64,000 nt of DNA, from positions 124,001 to 188,000 of the forward strand of contig JACJZQ010000005.1 in assembly GCA_020635495.1 (NCBI GenBank), in the 5' to 3' direction. Positions 35,497 to 44,239 of the stretch are shown one piece after another (position 1 is the stretch's first letter; the number at the start of each line of letters is the position of its first letter). The position numbers and the translations under genes are program-made. The DNA comes from Flavobacteriales bacterium. GTDB lineage: Bacteria; Bacteroidota; Bacteroidia; UBA10329. The notes under the pieces are model-generated. The model ran no database searches. It was not told where the DNA came from and was given only the letters and a program-made list of their open reading frames with translations.

Positions 35497-35504
35497 TAGC
35501 TTTG
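35497..35504 (+). promoter_or_regulatory. Possible -7 element of fbaB
   Basis: TAGCTTTG fits TAnnTTTG exactly and lies 22 bases before the aldolase ATG. No TTTG at the expected distance upstream is visible. Confidence 0.4.
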
Positions 35505-35526
35505 TGCCTCTCAAAAAATCAGCAAA

Positions 35527-36585
35527 ATGGCGTACGATAAAATTGTAGAACTACTTGGCGATAAAGCAGATTCGCTACTCAACCATAAAAGCACCACAAT
35601 TCCGAATGAAATGCTTACTCCTGCCGGAGGAGATTTCGTTGGTAGGGTTTTCTCTGATTCAAACAGAAGCAACCAGGTTTTGAACAGCATGGAGGCTATT
35701 TACAGTCATGGAAGATTGGGAGGAACAGGTTACGTTTCCATCCTTCCTGTTGATCAAGGAATTGAGCACTCTGCGGCAGCAAGTTTTGCGCCTAACCCGA
35801 TTTATTTCGATCCTGAGAACATCGTTAAATTGGCCATTGAAGGAGGTTGTAATGCTGTAGCATCGACCTATGGAGTGTTGGCAGCCTGTTCTAGAAAGTA
35901 TGCCCACAAGATTCCTTTCATTGTTAAGATCAACCACAATGAGTTGATGACCTATCCGAACACGTTCGATCAGATCATGTTCGGCAACATTGAGAGCGCT
36001 TGGAACATGGGTGCTCAGGCCATTGGCGCAACCATTTACTTCGGTTCTGAAGAAAGCGACCGTCAGATACAGGAAGTTGCTGAGGCGTTTGAGTACGCTC
36101 ACGAATTGGGAATGGCAACCATTCTTTGGTGCTATTTGAGAAACCCTGATTTCAAGAAGGATGGTGTGGATTATCACACCGCTGCCGACCTTACGGGCCA
36201 GGCCAACCACATTGGTGTAACCATTCAAGCAGATATCATCAAGCAGAAACTACCAACCAATAATGGTGGTTTCAATGCTATCGGATTCGGTAAAACGCAT
36301 CCTAAAGTTTACAGCGAGCTTTCTTCAGACCATCCTATAGATCTTTGTCGATATCAAGTTGCAAACTGCTACATGGGTAAAGTCGGTTTGATCAACTCTG
36401 GTGGTGCATCTGCAGGTGCAACAGACCTTTCAGAAGCAGTTGAAACTGCTGTTATCAATAAGCGAGCTGGAGGCCACGGACTTATCTCAGGAAGAAAGGC
36501 ATTCCAGAAACCAATGAATGTAGGCGTTGAGCTTCTTAACGCAATTCAGGATGTTTATCTAGAAGATAAGGTTACCATCGCGTAA
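35527..36585 (+). CDS. fbaB: Class I fructose-bisphosphate aldolase (DhnA type)
   Basis: Cleaves fructose 1,6-bisphosphate to DHAP and glyceraldehyde 3-phosphate in glycolysis, or reverses it in gluconeogenesis, through a Schiff-base lysine. A 352-residue archaeal/DhnA-type enzyme: ILPVDQGIEHSAAASFAPNP, FIVKINHNELM with the likely catalytic lysine, ATIYFGSEES, and the phosphate-binding SGGASAGATDL and GLISGRKAF near the end. It is on its own transcript after tamL; 53 bases separate it from accD. Confidence 0.93.
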   Translation: MAYDKIVELLGDKADSLLNHKSTTIPNEMLTPAGGDFVGRVFSDSNRSNQVLNSMEAIYSHGRLGGTGYVSILPVDQGIEHSAAASFAPNPIYFDPENIVKLAIEGGCNAVASTYGVLAACSRKYAHKIPFIVKINHNELMTYPNTFDQIMFGNIESAWNMGAQAIGATIYFGSEESDRQIQEVAEAFEYAHELGMATILWCYLRNPDFKKDGVDYHTAADLTGQANHIGVTIQADIIKQKLPTNNGGFNAIGFGKTHPKVYSELSSDHPIDLCRYQVANCYMGKVGLINSGGASAGATDLSEAVETAVINKRAGGHGLISGRKAFQKPMNVGVELLNAIQDVYLEDKVTIA

Positions 36586-36638
36586 GCGATAGGATTCACC
36601 GCAGATCTGCACTAACTTCAATCTCGCAGGCAGAGGAA

Positions 36639-37490
36639 ATGAGTTGGTTTAAGCGCATAAAAGAAGGTATTACCACCTCAACCAAGGAGAAGAAGGAAAC
36701 TCCTGAAGGACTCTGGGTAAAGTGTCCGGGAAAAGAGTGTGGAAATATTATTCCTACAGCAGAGAATGAAGAAAATCTGTGGGTCTGTTCTAAGTGTGGT
36801 CATCATCAGAGAATCGGTTCAAGAGAGTATTTCCATATTCTGTTTGACGAGGCCAGATTCGAACTTTTCGGAGAAAACCTATCATCTGCAGACCCACTCA
36901 AGTTTACGGACAGCAAACCGTATACCCAGCGCCTGAAAGAAACCACCAAGAAAACCAATTTGTCTGATGCCATGCGAACGGCTATTGGAGAGATGGAGGG
37001 TGAGAAATTGGTAGTTGCCTGCATGGATTTCAGCTTTATCGGAGGTTCCATGGGGGCCGTTGTAGGTGAGAAGATAGCACGAGCTGTTGACAGGTGCATT
37101 GAAGAACGGGCTCCACTTCTCATCATCTCCAAATCTGGAGGAGCAAGAATGATGGAAGCGGCCTTCAGCCTGATGCAGTTGGCCAAAACGTCTGCCAAGC
37201 TATCGCAATTGGCCAAAGAGAAGTTGCCATACATTTCACTTCTCACGGATCCAACTACAGGAGGTGTTACAGCTTCCTACGCCATGCTTGGAGACCTCAA
37301 TGTAGCCGAACCAGGAGCTTTGATCGGCTTTGCCGGTCCAAGAGTTATCAAGGAAACCATCGGGAAGGAATTGCCTGAAGGTTTCCAAACAGCGGAGTTC
37401 GTTCTGGAGCATGGTTTCTTGGATATGATCATCAATAGAAAGGAACTCAAATCCAAGTTGGCGCATACTTTGCGAATGTTAAAGAATTAG
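36639..37490 (+). CDS. accD: Acetyl-CoA carboxylase carboxyltransferase subunit beta
   Basis: Beta subunit of the carboxyltransferase that makes malonyl-CoA. A 283-residue protein with a zinc ribbon at about 28-55 followed by the crotonase-like domain (FSFIGGSMGAVVGEKI, ISKSGGARMMEAAFSLMQ, DPTTGGVTASYAMLGD, IGFAGPRVI). The ribbon is unusual: the first knuckle is CPGKEC, four residues between cysteines rather than two, while the second is the normal CSKC. Many Flavobacteriia lack these cysteines, so the site is under drift in the phylum. The alpha subunit gene is not in the window. Confidence 0.96.
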   Translation: MSWFKRIKEGITTSTKEKKETPEGLWVKCPGKECGNIIPTAENEENLWVCSKCGHHQRIGSREYFHILFDEARFELFGENLSSADPLKFTDSKPYTQRLKETTKKTNLSDAMRTAIGEMEGEKLVVACMDFSFIGGSMGAVVGEKIARAVDRCIEERAPLLIISKSGGARMMEAAFSLMQLAKTSAKLSQLAKEKLPYISLLTDPTTGGVTASYAMLGDLNVAEPGALIGFAGPRVIKETIGKELPEGFQTAEFVLEHGFLDMIINRKELKSKLAHTLRMLKN

Positions 37491-37504
37491 AGATAGAAAT
37501 TCTT

Positions 37505-37537
37505 GTTGTTTACATTCAAAACGATTTTCTATCTTTG
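37505..37537 (+). promoter_or_regulatory. Promoter of rpsO
   Basis: TTG at 37506-37508, a 21-base spacer and TATCTTTG at 37530-37537, a full -7 match to TAnnTTTG. The rpsO ATG lies 34 bases further on. Confidence 0.65.
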
Positions 37538-37571
37538 CCGCTCGAATTTCAGAGGATAAAACACAGACAAG

Positions 37572-37841
37572 ATGTATTTAACATCAGACGTAAAGAAAGA
37601 GATATTCAAAACGCACGGTGGTGCTGAGAATAATACAGGTAGCACTGAAGGGCAGATTGCGTTGTTCACACACCGCATCAATCACCTTACAGAGCATCTT
37701 AAAAACAACCGAAAAGATTTCGGTACACAGAAAGCGCTTCTTGACCTTGTTGGAAAGAGAAGAAGTTTGCTTGATTACCTTAAGAACAAGGATATCGAGA
37801 AATATCGTGCCCTTATTAAGGAACTCAACTTAAGAAAGTAA
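37572..37841 (+). CDS. rpsO: 30S ribosomal protein S15
   Basis: Primary 16S rRNA-binding protein of the small subunit. 89 residues, normal length, with the helical-bundle signature TGSTEGQIALFTHRINHLTE, HLKNNRKDFGTQKALL and KRRSLLDYLKN. It is followed by a stable hairpin and then pnp, the same gene order as in Enterobacteria. Confidence 0.98.
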   Translation: MYLTSDVKKEIFKTHGGAENNTGSTEGQIALFTHRINHLTEHLKNNRKDFGTQKALLDLVGKRRSLLDYLKNKDIEKYRALIKELNLRK

Positions 37842-37864
37842 TCGTATTGATTTAACGATAGTGT

Positions 37865-37892
37865 GAAAAGGCAATTCTACAATTGCCTTTTC
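37865..37892 (+). terminator. Hairpin between rpsO and pnp
   Basis: A twelve-base-pair stem (37865-37876 with 37881-37892, core AAAAGGCAATT/AATTGCCTTTT) with a CTAC loop. No T-run follows, so it may attenuate or be a processing site rather than a full terminator. In E. coli the rpsO-pnp spacer carries an RNase III hairpin through which PNPase controls itself; whether this one does so is unknown. Confidence 0.65.
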
Positions 37893-37983
37893 GCGTATAA
37901 GGACGTGTGGTTTTGTACCGCACACTTCCCATCGAAAAGAGACAGTAAAAGAGAAATAAATAGTAGTAAACAAAGAGGAAAAG

Positions 37984-40110
37984 ATGATTCCAGAAGCAAT
38001 TAAACAAACAGTAGATGTAGGTAATGGCGTAACCATTACCATTGAAACCGGAAAGTTGGCCAAGCAGGCCGATGGATCGGTAATTGTACGTGCAGGAAAC
38101 TGTATGTTGATGGCCACCGTAGTATCGGCCACAGAAGCAAGAGAAGGAACAGATTTTCTGCCACTATCGGTAGATTATCTTGAGAAATATGCCGCTGCAG
38201 GGAAATTCCCAGGCGGATTCTTTAAAAGAGAGGCGCGTCCTTCAAATGCGGAGATATTGGTTAGCCGATTGGTTGACCGTGCGCTCCGCCCGATGTTCCC
38301 ATCAGATTATCACTCAGAAACACAGATGATCATTCAATTGATCTCGCATGATGACAACATTATGCCAGATGCCTTGGCTGGATTGGCTGCAAGTGCTGCG
38401 TTGGCAGTTTCTGATATTCCTTTCGGAGGACCGATATCTGAAGTACGTGTGGCGTTGATTGATGGCAAATACGTTGTAAACCCATCAAAAGCTCAGTTGG
38501 CAACGGCCGATATGGACATGATCATTGCTGGTACAGCAACTGACATCAACATGGTCGAGGGCGAGATGAACGAATGTTCAGAAGACCAGATGCTGGAAGC
38601 TATCAAAATTGGGCACGAAGCAATTAAGAAACAGATTCAAGCTCAGCTTGACCTTGCTGCAAAAGTTGAAAAATCTAAGGTTAAGCGCGAGTACAACCAC
38701 GAGACCAACGATGAGGCTTTCAAGAAGAAAGTTTACGATTTCTGCTACCCGTTGATCTACGAAATGGCGAAATCAGGCTCGGCCAAGCAGGAGCGTTCAA
38801 ATGCGTTGAGCGAGATCAAAGAGAAATTCGTTGCAACGCTATCTGATGAGGAAAAGGAAACGCTTCTTCCTTTGTTGGGAGGATACTTCAAGTATGCTCA
38901 GAAGCGTGCCGTTCGCGATTGTGTGCTGAACGAACGCGTTCGTTTGGATGGTAGAAAAACCACGGACATCCGCCCAATTTGGTCGGAGATAGATTACATC
39001 CCATCAGCTCACGGTTCGTCCATCTTCACTCGTGGAGAAACACAGTCGTTGACAACAGTTACTCTTGGTGGTAAATTGGATGAACAACGTGTTGATAGTG
39101 TTACTCACGAAGGTTTCGACAATTTCTACCTGCACTACAACTTCCCTCCATTCTCTACTGGAGAAGCTAAGTTCCTGAGAGGAGTTGGACGTAGAGAGAT
39201 CGGTCATGGAAACTTGGCTGAGCGTGCTTTGAAAAAGGCGCTACCAAGTGATTTCCCTTACACAACACGTGTTGTTTCTGAGATACTTGAGTCGAATGGC
39301 TCATCTTCAATGGCAACTGTTTGTGCTGGTTCATTGGCATTGATGGATGCAGGTGTGCCTATCAAGAGCGGTGTTTCAGGTATCGCCATGGGATTGATCT
39401 ATGATGAGGGCAGATACGCCATCCTTTCCGATATTCTAGGTGATGAGGATTTCTTGGGAGATATGGACTTCAAAGTGGCTGGTACCAAAAATGGTATCAC
39501 TGCTGTTCAGATGGACATGAAAGTTGACGGTCTTCCATACGAAGTTCTTGCTGAAGCATTGAACCAAGCAAAAGAAGGTCGTGCACACATCTTGAACGAG
39601 ATGAACAAGACCATCGATGCTGCTAAAGCTGATATGAAAGATCACGCTCCACGTATCGTATCCATGGTTATTCCTAAGGATATGATCGGTGCGGTTATCG
39701 GACCTGGAGGAAAGATCATCCAAGAGATGCAGGAAGTGACCGGTGCTACCATCAATATCGAAGAGATCGATGGAAAGGGACATATCCAGATCATGGCTGA
39801 CAACAAGCAGTCTATTGACGCTGCCGTAGGTCGTATCAAAGCCATTACTGCGGTTCCTGAAGTAGGAGAGGTGTACAAAGGAAAGGTGAAGAATATCATG
39901 CCTTTTGGTGCGTTCATCGAGATCATGCCAGGAAAAGACGGTCTACTTCACATCTCAGAAATTGAGCACAGAAGACTGGAGAAAGTAGAAGATGCTTTGA
40001 AGGAAGGTGATGTAGTTGAGGTTAAACTCATTGCGGTTGACGAGAAGACCGGAAAACTGAAACTTTCCAGAAAAGTCCTTCTTCCTAAGCCAGAGAAGAA
40101 CGAAGCGTAA
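37984..40110 (+). CDS. pnp: Polyribonucleotide nucleotidyltransferase (PNPase)
   Basis: Phosphorolytic 3'-to-5' exoribonuclease in RNA decay. A full 708-residue enzyme: two RNase PH domains (first with FPGGFFKREARPSNAEIL, second with SIFTRGETQSL, FSTGEAKFLRGVGRREIGHG), the helical linker between them, the KH domain (IPKDMIGAVIGPGGKIIQEM) and S1 domain (VYKGKVKNIMPFGAFIEI). It is downstream of rpsO behind a hairpin, and ends in a strong terminator. Confidence 0.98.
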   Translation: MIPEAIKQTVDVGNGVTITIETGKLAKQADGSVIVRAGNCMLMATVVSATEAREGTDFLPLSVDYLEKYAAAGKFPGGFFKREARPSNAEILVSRLVDRALRPMFPSDYHSETQMIIQLISHDDNIMPDALAGLAASAALAVSDIPFGGPISEVRVALIDGKYVVNPSKAQLATADMDMIIAGTATDINMVEGEMNECSEDQMLEAIKIGHEAIKKQIQAQLDLAAKVEKSKVKREYNHETNDEAFKKKVYDFCYPLIYEMAKSGSAKQERSNALSEIKEKFVATLSDEEKETLLPLLGGYFKYAQKRAVRDCVLNERVRLDGRKTTDIRPIWSEIDYIPSAHGSSIFTRGETQSLTTVTLGGKLDEQRVDSVTHEGFDNFYLHYNFPPFSTGEAKFLRGVGRREIGHGNLAERALKKALPSDFPYTTRVVSEILESNGSSSMATVCAGSLALMDAGVPIKSGVSGIAMGLIYDEGRYAILSDILGDEDFLGDMDFKVAGTKNGITAVQMDMKVDGLPYEVLAEALNQAKEGRAHILNEMNKTIDAAKADMKDHAPRIVSMVIPKDMIGAVIGPGGKIIQEMQEVTGATINIEEIDGKGHIQIMADNKQSIDAAVGRIKAITAVPEVGEVYKGKVKNIMPFGAFIEIMPGKDGLLHISEIEHRRLEKVEDALKEGDVVEVKLIAVDEKTGKLKLSRKVLLPKPEKNEA

Positions 40111-40129
40111 GAACGTTTCTGTTGATATT

Positions 40130-40170
40130 AAAGCCCCGTTTGCACCAAGTAGACGGGGCTTTTTGTTTTA
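40130..40170 (+). terminator. Intrinsic terminator after pnp
   Basis: A ten-base-pair stem (40130-40139 with 40153-40162, AAAGCCCCGT/ACGGGGCTTT) with a 13-base loop and a TTTTGTTTTA tail. Confidence 0.88.
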
Positions 40171-40196
40171 CTTCGTGACCATCAAACCTAAGAGAC

Positions 40197-40844
40197 ATGC
40201 CAATTGTAGCTCCATCTTTATTAGCAGCAGATTTCACCAAACTGGGTGAAGTGATTGAACTTATCAATCGAAGCGAAGCCGACTGGCTTCATGTGGATGT
40301 GATGGACGGTGTTTTCGTGCCTAATATCTCATTCGGTGAGCCCGTGATGAAACCACTTAAGAAGATCTGTAAAAAACCGTTCGATGTGCACCTGATGGTT
40401 GTTGACCCGGACCGTTACCTACATTATTTCAAGGATTGTGGTGCGGATATTCTAACGGTTCATTACGAAGCATGTACGCATCTACATAGAACCATCGGGG
40501 CAATCAAAGAACTGGGAATGAAGGCAGCTGTTTCGCTCAATCCGCACACACCTGTTTCGTTGTTGGAAGAGGTACTACCGGAGTTGGATATGGTACTTAT
40601 TATGTCTGTGAACCCTGGTTTTGGCGGACAGAAATTCATTGAGCACACCTACGGTAAGGTCCGTAAGCTTCGGGACATGGCCAATGAATTGAACCCTGAC
40701 CTCATCATTGAAGTGGATGGTGGTGTTAACTTGGATAACGCGCCAAAATTGGTTGCTGCCGGAGCAAATGCATTGGTTGCCGGTAGCTCTGTCTTCAAAG
40801 CGGAAAACCCTGAAGCCGTTATTTCAGGATTGAAGAAATCCTAA
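40197..40844 (+). CDS. rpe: Ribulose-phosphate 3-epimerase
   Basis: Interconverts ribulose 5-phosphate and xylulose 5-phosphate in the pentose-phosphate pathway. A 215-residue TIM barrel with SLLAADFTKLGE, WLHVDVMDGVFVPNISFGE, FDVHLMVVDPDRY, MSVNPGFGGQKFI and the final EVDGGVNLDN and AGSSVFKAENP; these hold the metal-binding His and Asp. Only two bases separate its stop from a palindromic repeat element. Confidence 0.97.
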   Translation: MPIVAPSLLAADFTKLGEVIELINRSEADWLHVDVMDGVFVPNISFGEPVMKPLKKICKKPFDVHLMVVDPDRYLHYFKDCGADILTVHYEACTHLHRTIGAIKELGMKAAVSLNPHTPVSLLEEVLPELDMVLIMSVNPGFGGQKFIEHTYGKVRKLRDMANELNPDLIIEVDGGVNLDNAPKLVAAGANALVAGSSVFKAENPEAVISGLKKS

Positions 40845-40845
40845 T

Positions 40846-40913
40846 CGTCATTACGAGGAAGAATGACGAAGTAATCTTCCGAATGAGATTGCTTCACTTC
40901 GTTCGCAATGACG
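40846..40913. repeat. REP-like imperfect palindrome
   Basis: A 68-base imperfect inverted repeat fills the space between rpe and the convergent dehydrogenase gene. The ends read CGTCATTACGA and TCGCAATGACG, and the inner parts GAAGTAATCT and AGATTGCTTC; the arms pair with a few bulges to give a long hairpin. The GTCATTGCGAGG/GAAGCAATCTC type of palindrome recurs as a dispersed extragenic element in many bacterial genomes. Another copy is not present in this window. Confidence 0.75.
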
Positions 40914-40914
40914 T

Positions 40915-42117
40915 TCAGTTCCCATCAACATAATCCTGTAGATAGGCGAATCGGTCCGTGAGCTTGCCGTCTTGAGCAATTGTTGCTCTTCCAAGAATAT
41001 CATCAGGGTCATTCTCAAGGAATAACGGAATGATCTTGTCTATCAGGTCCTGTCCGAAACCAGATGAAGCGTCTTTCGGAACCTCACAAGGAAGATTGTC
41101 TACAGCCATTATGGTGATACTGTCATTGGCATAAGGTTCTGCCTCTTCGCCAGTAAATCGATTGTAGCCATATATCGGTTCTGCAATGGTTGATGGCCGC
41201 AGCGTGGTTGGTACGGAGCCTTTGATATCACACGTAATATCTGCGATGACACGTGTTTTGAAATCATCCCGTTTTACATCCTGTTCAGTAAAGAAATGTG
41301 CGCTTTTATTGTCCCAAAAATGAGCTGAAATAAATATGTCGGCCACCTTTAGAAACTTGATGAATGTGTTGTCCCAAACGGTGCTGTCCTTCACGAATTC
41401 TGCAAAATCCTTGGGCGGTTTTCCGTCTTTCTCGTGATAGTCGAGAATATCTGCATTGCAATAAACCGGTTCATCAAACTCCTCGTTCAGAAATTCAGGA
41501 ATTGAAATTTGACGGATACCTGCTTCATTCAGTGTTTCCTTGGCTCCATTAGCCACTTTTCCGCCACCAGAAATGATGATCTTGGCATTGCCGAGTTCAA
41601 CCTTTTTCATCTCGCGGCCCATTTCTTTCATGTCTTCGCATTGATTGGCCGGCTTTAACTCGAACGATCTATGTCTCTTCCCGTAAGCGATCAATGCGTT
41701 GTAAGCGCCTACAATTCCTGCGTAGCGGCCAAAACCCAGCACACGGAAACCGTTGGGGTAGGTGAGGGTTTCATAATCTATCAGTCGAACCTTCTTCTTT
41801 AAGATTTCTTGAAGTAAGGTTCTGTTGTAAGGTTGTTTTTTGATGGTGTGCGAGAAGAACAGCATTGTTTTTCCCTCAGCAAGCATGTCATACTTCACCT
41901 CCTTCACCCCGAAGATCACATCACAATTACTTACGTCATCAACCAGCTCAACCCCTGCATTTGAGTAATCTTCATCAGCAAAGCATCGAATTGGACTCCT
42001 CTGAACTTTGATGTCTAATTCTGGGTATGTTTCAAGCAGGAATGCGCAGTTTGCTGGTGTAAATGCAACGCGTTTGTCCGGTGGAGTTTTTCCTTCTCTT
42101 ATGATTCCAATTTTCAT
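40915..42117 (-). CDS. Alanine dehydrogenase/lysine-forming saccharopine dehydrogenase-like enzyme
   Basis: A 400-residue NAD-dependent oxidoreductase of the AlaDH/PNT-N family. The N-terminal domain starts KIGIIREGKTPPDKRVAFTP, typical of both alanine dehydrogenase and the yeast Lys1-type saccharopine dehydrogenase. The middle has SGGGKVANGAKETL as the nucleotide-binding loop. Segments such as VIADITCDIKGSVPTTLRP match the Lys1-type rather than AlaDH, so lysine or a related amino acid is the likelier substrate; this is inferred. TATTTTCG lies four bases before the ATG and would give a nearly leaderless transcript. Confidence 0.8.
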   Translation of the reverse strand: MKIGIIREGKTPPDKRVAFTPANCAFLLETYPELDIKVQRSPIRCFADEDYSNAGVELVDDVSNCDVIFGVKEVKYDMLAEGKTMLFFSHTIKKQPYNRTLLQEILKKKVRLIDYETLTYPNGFRVLGFGRYAGIVGAYNALIAYGKRHRSFELKPANQCEDMKEMGREMKKVELGNAKIIISGGGKVANGAKETLNEAGIRQISIPEFLNEEFDEPVYCNADILDYHEKDGKPPKDFAEFVKDSTVWDNTFIKFLKVADIFISAHFWDNKSAHFFTEQDVKRDDFKTRVIADITCDIKGSVPTTLRPSTIAEPIYGYNRFTGEEAEPYANDSITIMAVDNLPCEVPKDASSGFGQDLIDKIIPLFLENDPDDILGRATIAQDGKLTDRFAYLQDYVDGN

Positions 42118-42310
42118 GTTGCGAAAATAGGATTACTAAAACCTACTCATTGCCAGATTCATCATGTTCACACCTGCGCCAAACAATTTCAGTTCACCTT
42201 AAGAAGAAAACATACACTGAAAGGCTCTCAGGTTTATTTGATTACTCTTTTTTGATTCAGTTCCATGATTCTAAGCCTTACGGAAACGATATTCAGCGGC
42301 ATTTTCCAGT

Positions 42311-44077
42311 TCAAGAACTAATCGAACGCGTCTCAAATGAATTCAGTATTGTGCGGATCTCGCTGAAACTTGAAGGCTTGAACTCTAATTTGTCTGAAGA
42401 TTTTCCTGACACAGTTTTGTGGCAAACCATTGGTTTTCCGTCAATGACCTTGTAGGCAAATACCTCAGCTTGTTCGTTGAGAGGATAGTTCTGCATGGTG
42501 TAACCTGTTTCTGTCCGTCTCATTCCGATCATGCTTCTCACATCTTTGAAAACAAGCAGAACCACTTCGTTGCTTGTGTCAGGGTCTGCAACTTGTAATT
42601 GACTGAGCATATTCGGTGGATTGGACAGAAACCTATCGCAGTTTATCCAGCCAAGTTGATTTAGCGTGAAAACGTAGTTGTCCATGGTCTGTCTGTTGGT
42701 GAAACCCGACTGGTCTGCCTTTTCTCCCATTTCAATGGTGCGGTATTCCTGTTTGCACTGCCATTCTTCATGGTCATCTTCGTAGGAAGACATTTGCGCC
42801 TGATAGTGCTGCTCATATCGCTTTAAAGCTCTTAGATACTTATCAGACTTTTTGAAGTTCTTGTAGCTCTCAAATTTGTACTGAGTGTACTCCTCAACCT
42901 GACAATCATACGCTTCAACTCGTTCCGGATAAAGCGTCAATTCATCAGTGTAGGCTGCCATTTTTTTCTCATAGTTGACCTGTTTGCGCTCATAATCAGC
43001 CATGTGCCGCTGGAATTTTTCTTCCGCAGCCTGAGTCTTTGATTTCCAGAACAGCTTATTGATCAAAGTTGGTTGCACCTCATAATTCTCTGGTCTAGGT
43101 TTGTGCGGTGCTCTCGGCTTTTGAGGAGGTGCTGGTTTCTTTGGCGGTTTTCTGTCCAGCGTCATTCTTGGTGGCATGAAATTCCAACTCGGTCTAATTG
43201 GGCCATCATATCTTCCGAAGGTGGCGAAACTACTCCAAGCTGGTGTGGCCGGTTGCTGTCCTACCTGCTGCCAATCTCCACCATCATTGGAGGTGAATAG
43301 TTCCATGCCCTCTTCCTTGGATTCTGCTGGAAGAAGCATGCTCAATTGCGAATCTTCATTCAGACTCAGTTGATTGCCATTTTCATCCTTCGCGTCCAAG
43401 AAAATCATACCGCCCGTTTCAAGCAATTGATTTCCTGATGTTGTAGAAAGACCGTAATCATGGAACGATCCGAAAGTGAGCGCCTCTTTCATTTCTACGG
43501 TCACATTTCCTGTTATCGGATTTCCATCACGATCAACAAAAGAGTTTGCGGGAATTGAAACCTGAACACCGGCATTTCCAACGATCAATTGGTCGGTTTT
43601 CGGATCGATGATAAACTGCTGTGCACGGTTTTGTGTAAGTGCGGATCTGAGGTCTTCCGTGGTGTTGAAAGTGTATCGCTTTATGGCTATTTCAACGCGT
43701 CTGTTCTTTGCTCTTCCTCTATCGTTATTATTCATGTCAATGGGGTCGGACTCTCCTTTCCAATCAATGGAAACCACACCCTCATCGAGCCCAAAATGCA
43801 AGAGAGAATAGAGTATGAATTTGGTTCTACGTTCTGAGAGTTGCATGTTGTATTCATCCGAACCAATGGCGTCTGTGTGTCCGGTTATGATCACCTCATA
43901 AGCATCCGTAAGGCCAAGAGTTGAAATGTGCTCCTTTAGCTTGAGAAGTTCCGTTTTGGTGAGCACATCTTGATCATGTTCAAAATGAGCATCATAGAAT
44001 TCGGTTGTTTCAGAAGCATTGGCATTGAAAATGCTGATAATCAGAACAAGTGATAGGTAAAGGTTAGCGAGTTTCAT
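42311..44077 (-). CDS. Exported protein with N-terminal OmpA domain and ZU5-like domain
   Basis: A 588-residue protein with a signal peptide ending near NANA. The OmpA peptidoglycan-binding domain comes first (about 25-130: ITGHTDAIGSDEYNMQLSER, RGRAKNRRVEIAI), where it is normally last. A domain at about 155-270 has VSIPANSFVDRDGNPITGNV, a ZU5-like layout common in Bacteroidota surface proteins. Then follow a Pro/Lys-rich stretch (KPPKKPAPPQKPRAPHKPR), a Tyr/Lys/Glu-rich helical region of about 130 residues, and a C-terminal domain of about 100 residues I do not recognise. It probably tethers the envelope to peptidoglycan. Function unknown. Confidence 0.78.
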   Translation of the reverse strand: MKLANLYLSLVLIISIFNANASETTEFYDAHFEHDQDVLTKTELLKLKEHISTLGLTDAYEVIITGHTDAIGSDEYNMQLSERRTKFILYSLLHFGLDEGVVSIDWKGESDPIDMNNNDRGRAKNRRVEIAIKRYTFNTTEDLRSALTQNRAQQFIIDPKTDQLIVGNAGVQVSIPANSFVDRDGNPITGNVTVEMKEALTFGSFHDYGLSTTSGNQLLETGGMIFLDAKDENGNQLSLNEDSQLSMLLPAESKEEGMELFTSNDGGDWQQVGQQPATPAWSSFATFGRYDGPIRPSWNFMPPRMTLDRKPPKKPAPPQKPRAPHKPRPENYEVQPTLINKLFWKSKTQAAEEKFQRHMADYERKQVNYEKKMAAYTDELTLYPERVEAYDCQVEEYTQYKFESYKNFKKSDKYLRALKRYEQHYQAQMSSYEDDHEEWQCKQEYRTIEMGEKADQSGFTNRQTMDNYVFTLNQLGWINCDRFLSNPPNMLSQLQVADPDTSNEVVLLVFKDVRSMIGMRRTETGYTMQNYPLNEQAEVFAYKVIDGKPMVCHKTVSGKSSDKLEFKPSSFSEIRTILNSFETRSISS

Positions 44078-44204
44078 GGTGAGTGATTTTTTGTTCAGCT
44101 TTTGCTAAAACCCTTACTCACAATGCCTTATTGTCTGCTAAATGTTAATGGATCGGAAAATGAAAATGATGGCAACATAGTTTCAAGAAAGAGAGTGTTT
44201 AGGT

Positions 44205-44237
44205 GAAAAAAGAGGCCCGCAAACTTTGCGGGCCTCC
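44205..44237 (-). terminator. Intrinsic terminator after the TPR gene
   Basis: On the minus strand a nine-base-pair GC-rich stem (44228-44236 with 44212-44220, GAGGCCCGC/GCGGGCCTC), extended by AAA/TTT in the loop region, is followed by a T-run (44206-44211). It begins three bases after the TPR gene stop. Confidence 0.88.
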
Positions 44238-44239
44238 GT

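Noticed and set aside
42150..42455. A 101-codon frame on the plus strand in the spacer before the OmpA-domain gene
   Set aside because: Half of it overlaps the coding end of the OmpA-domain gene on the other strand, and the rest has no family resemblance.
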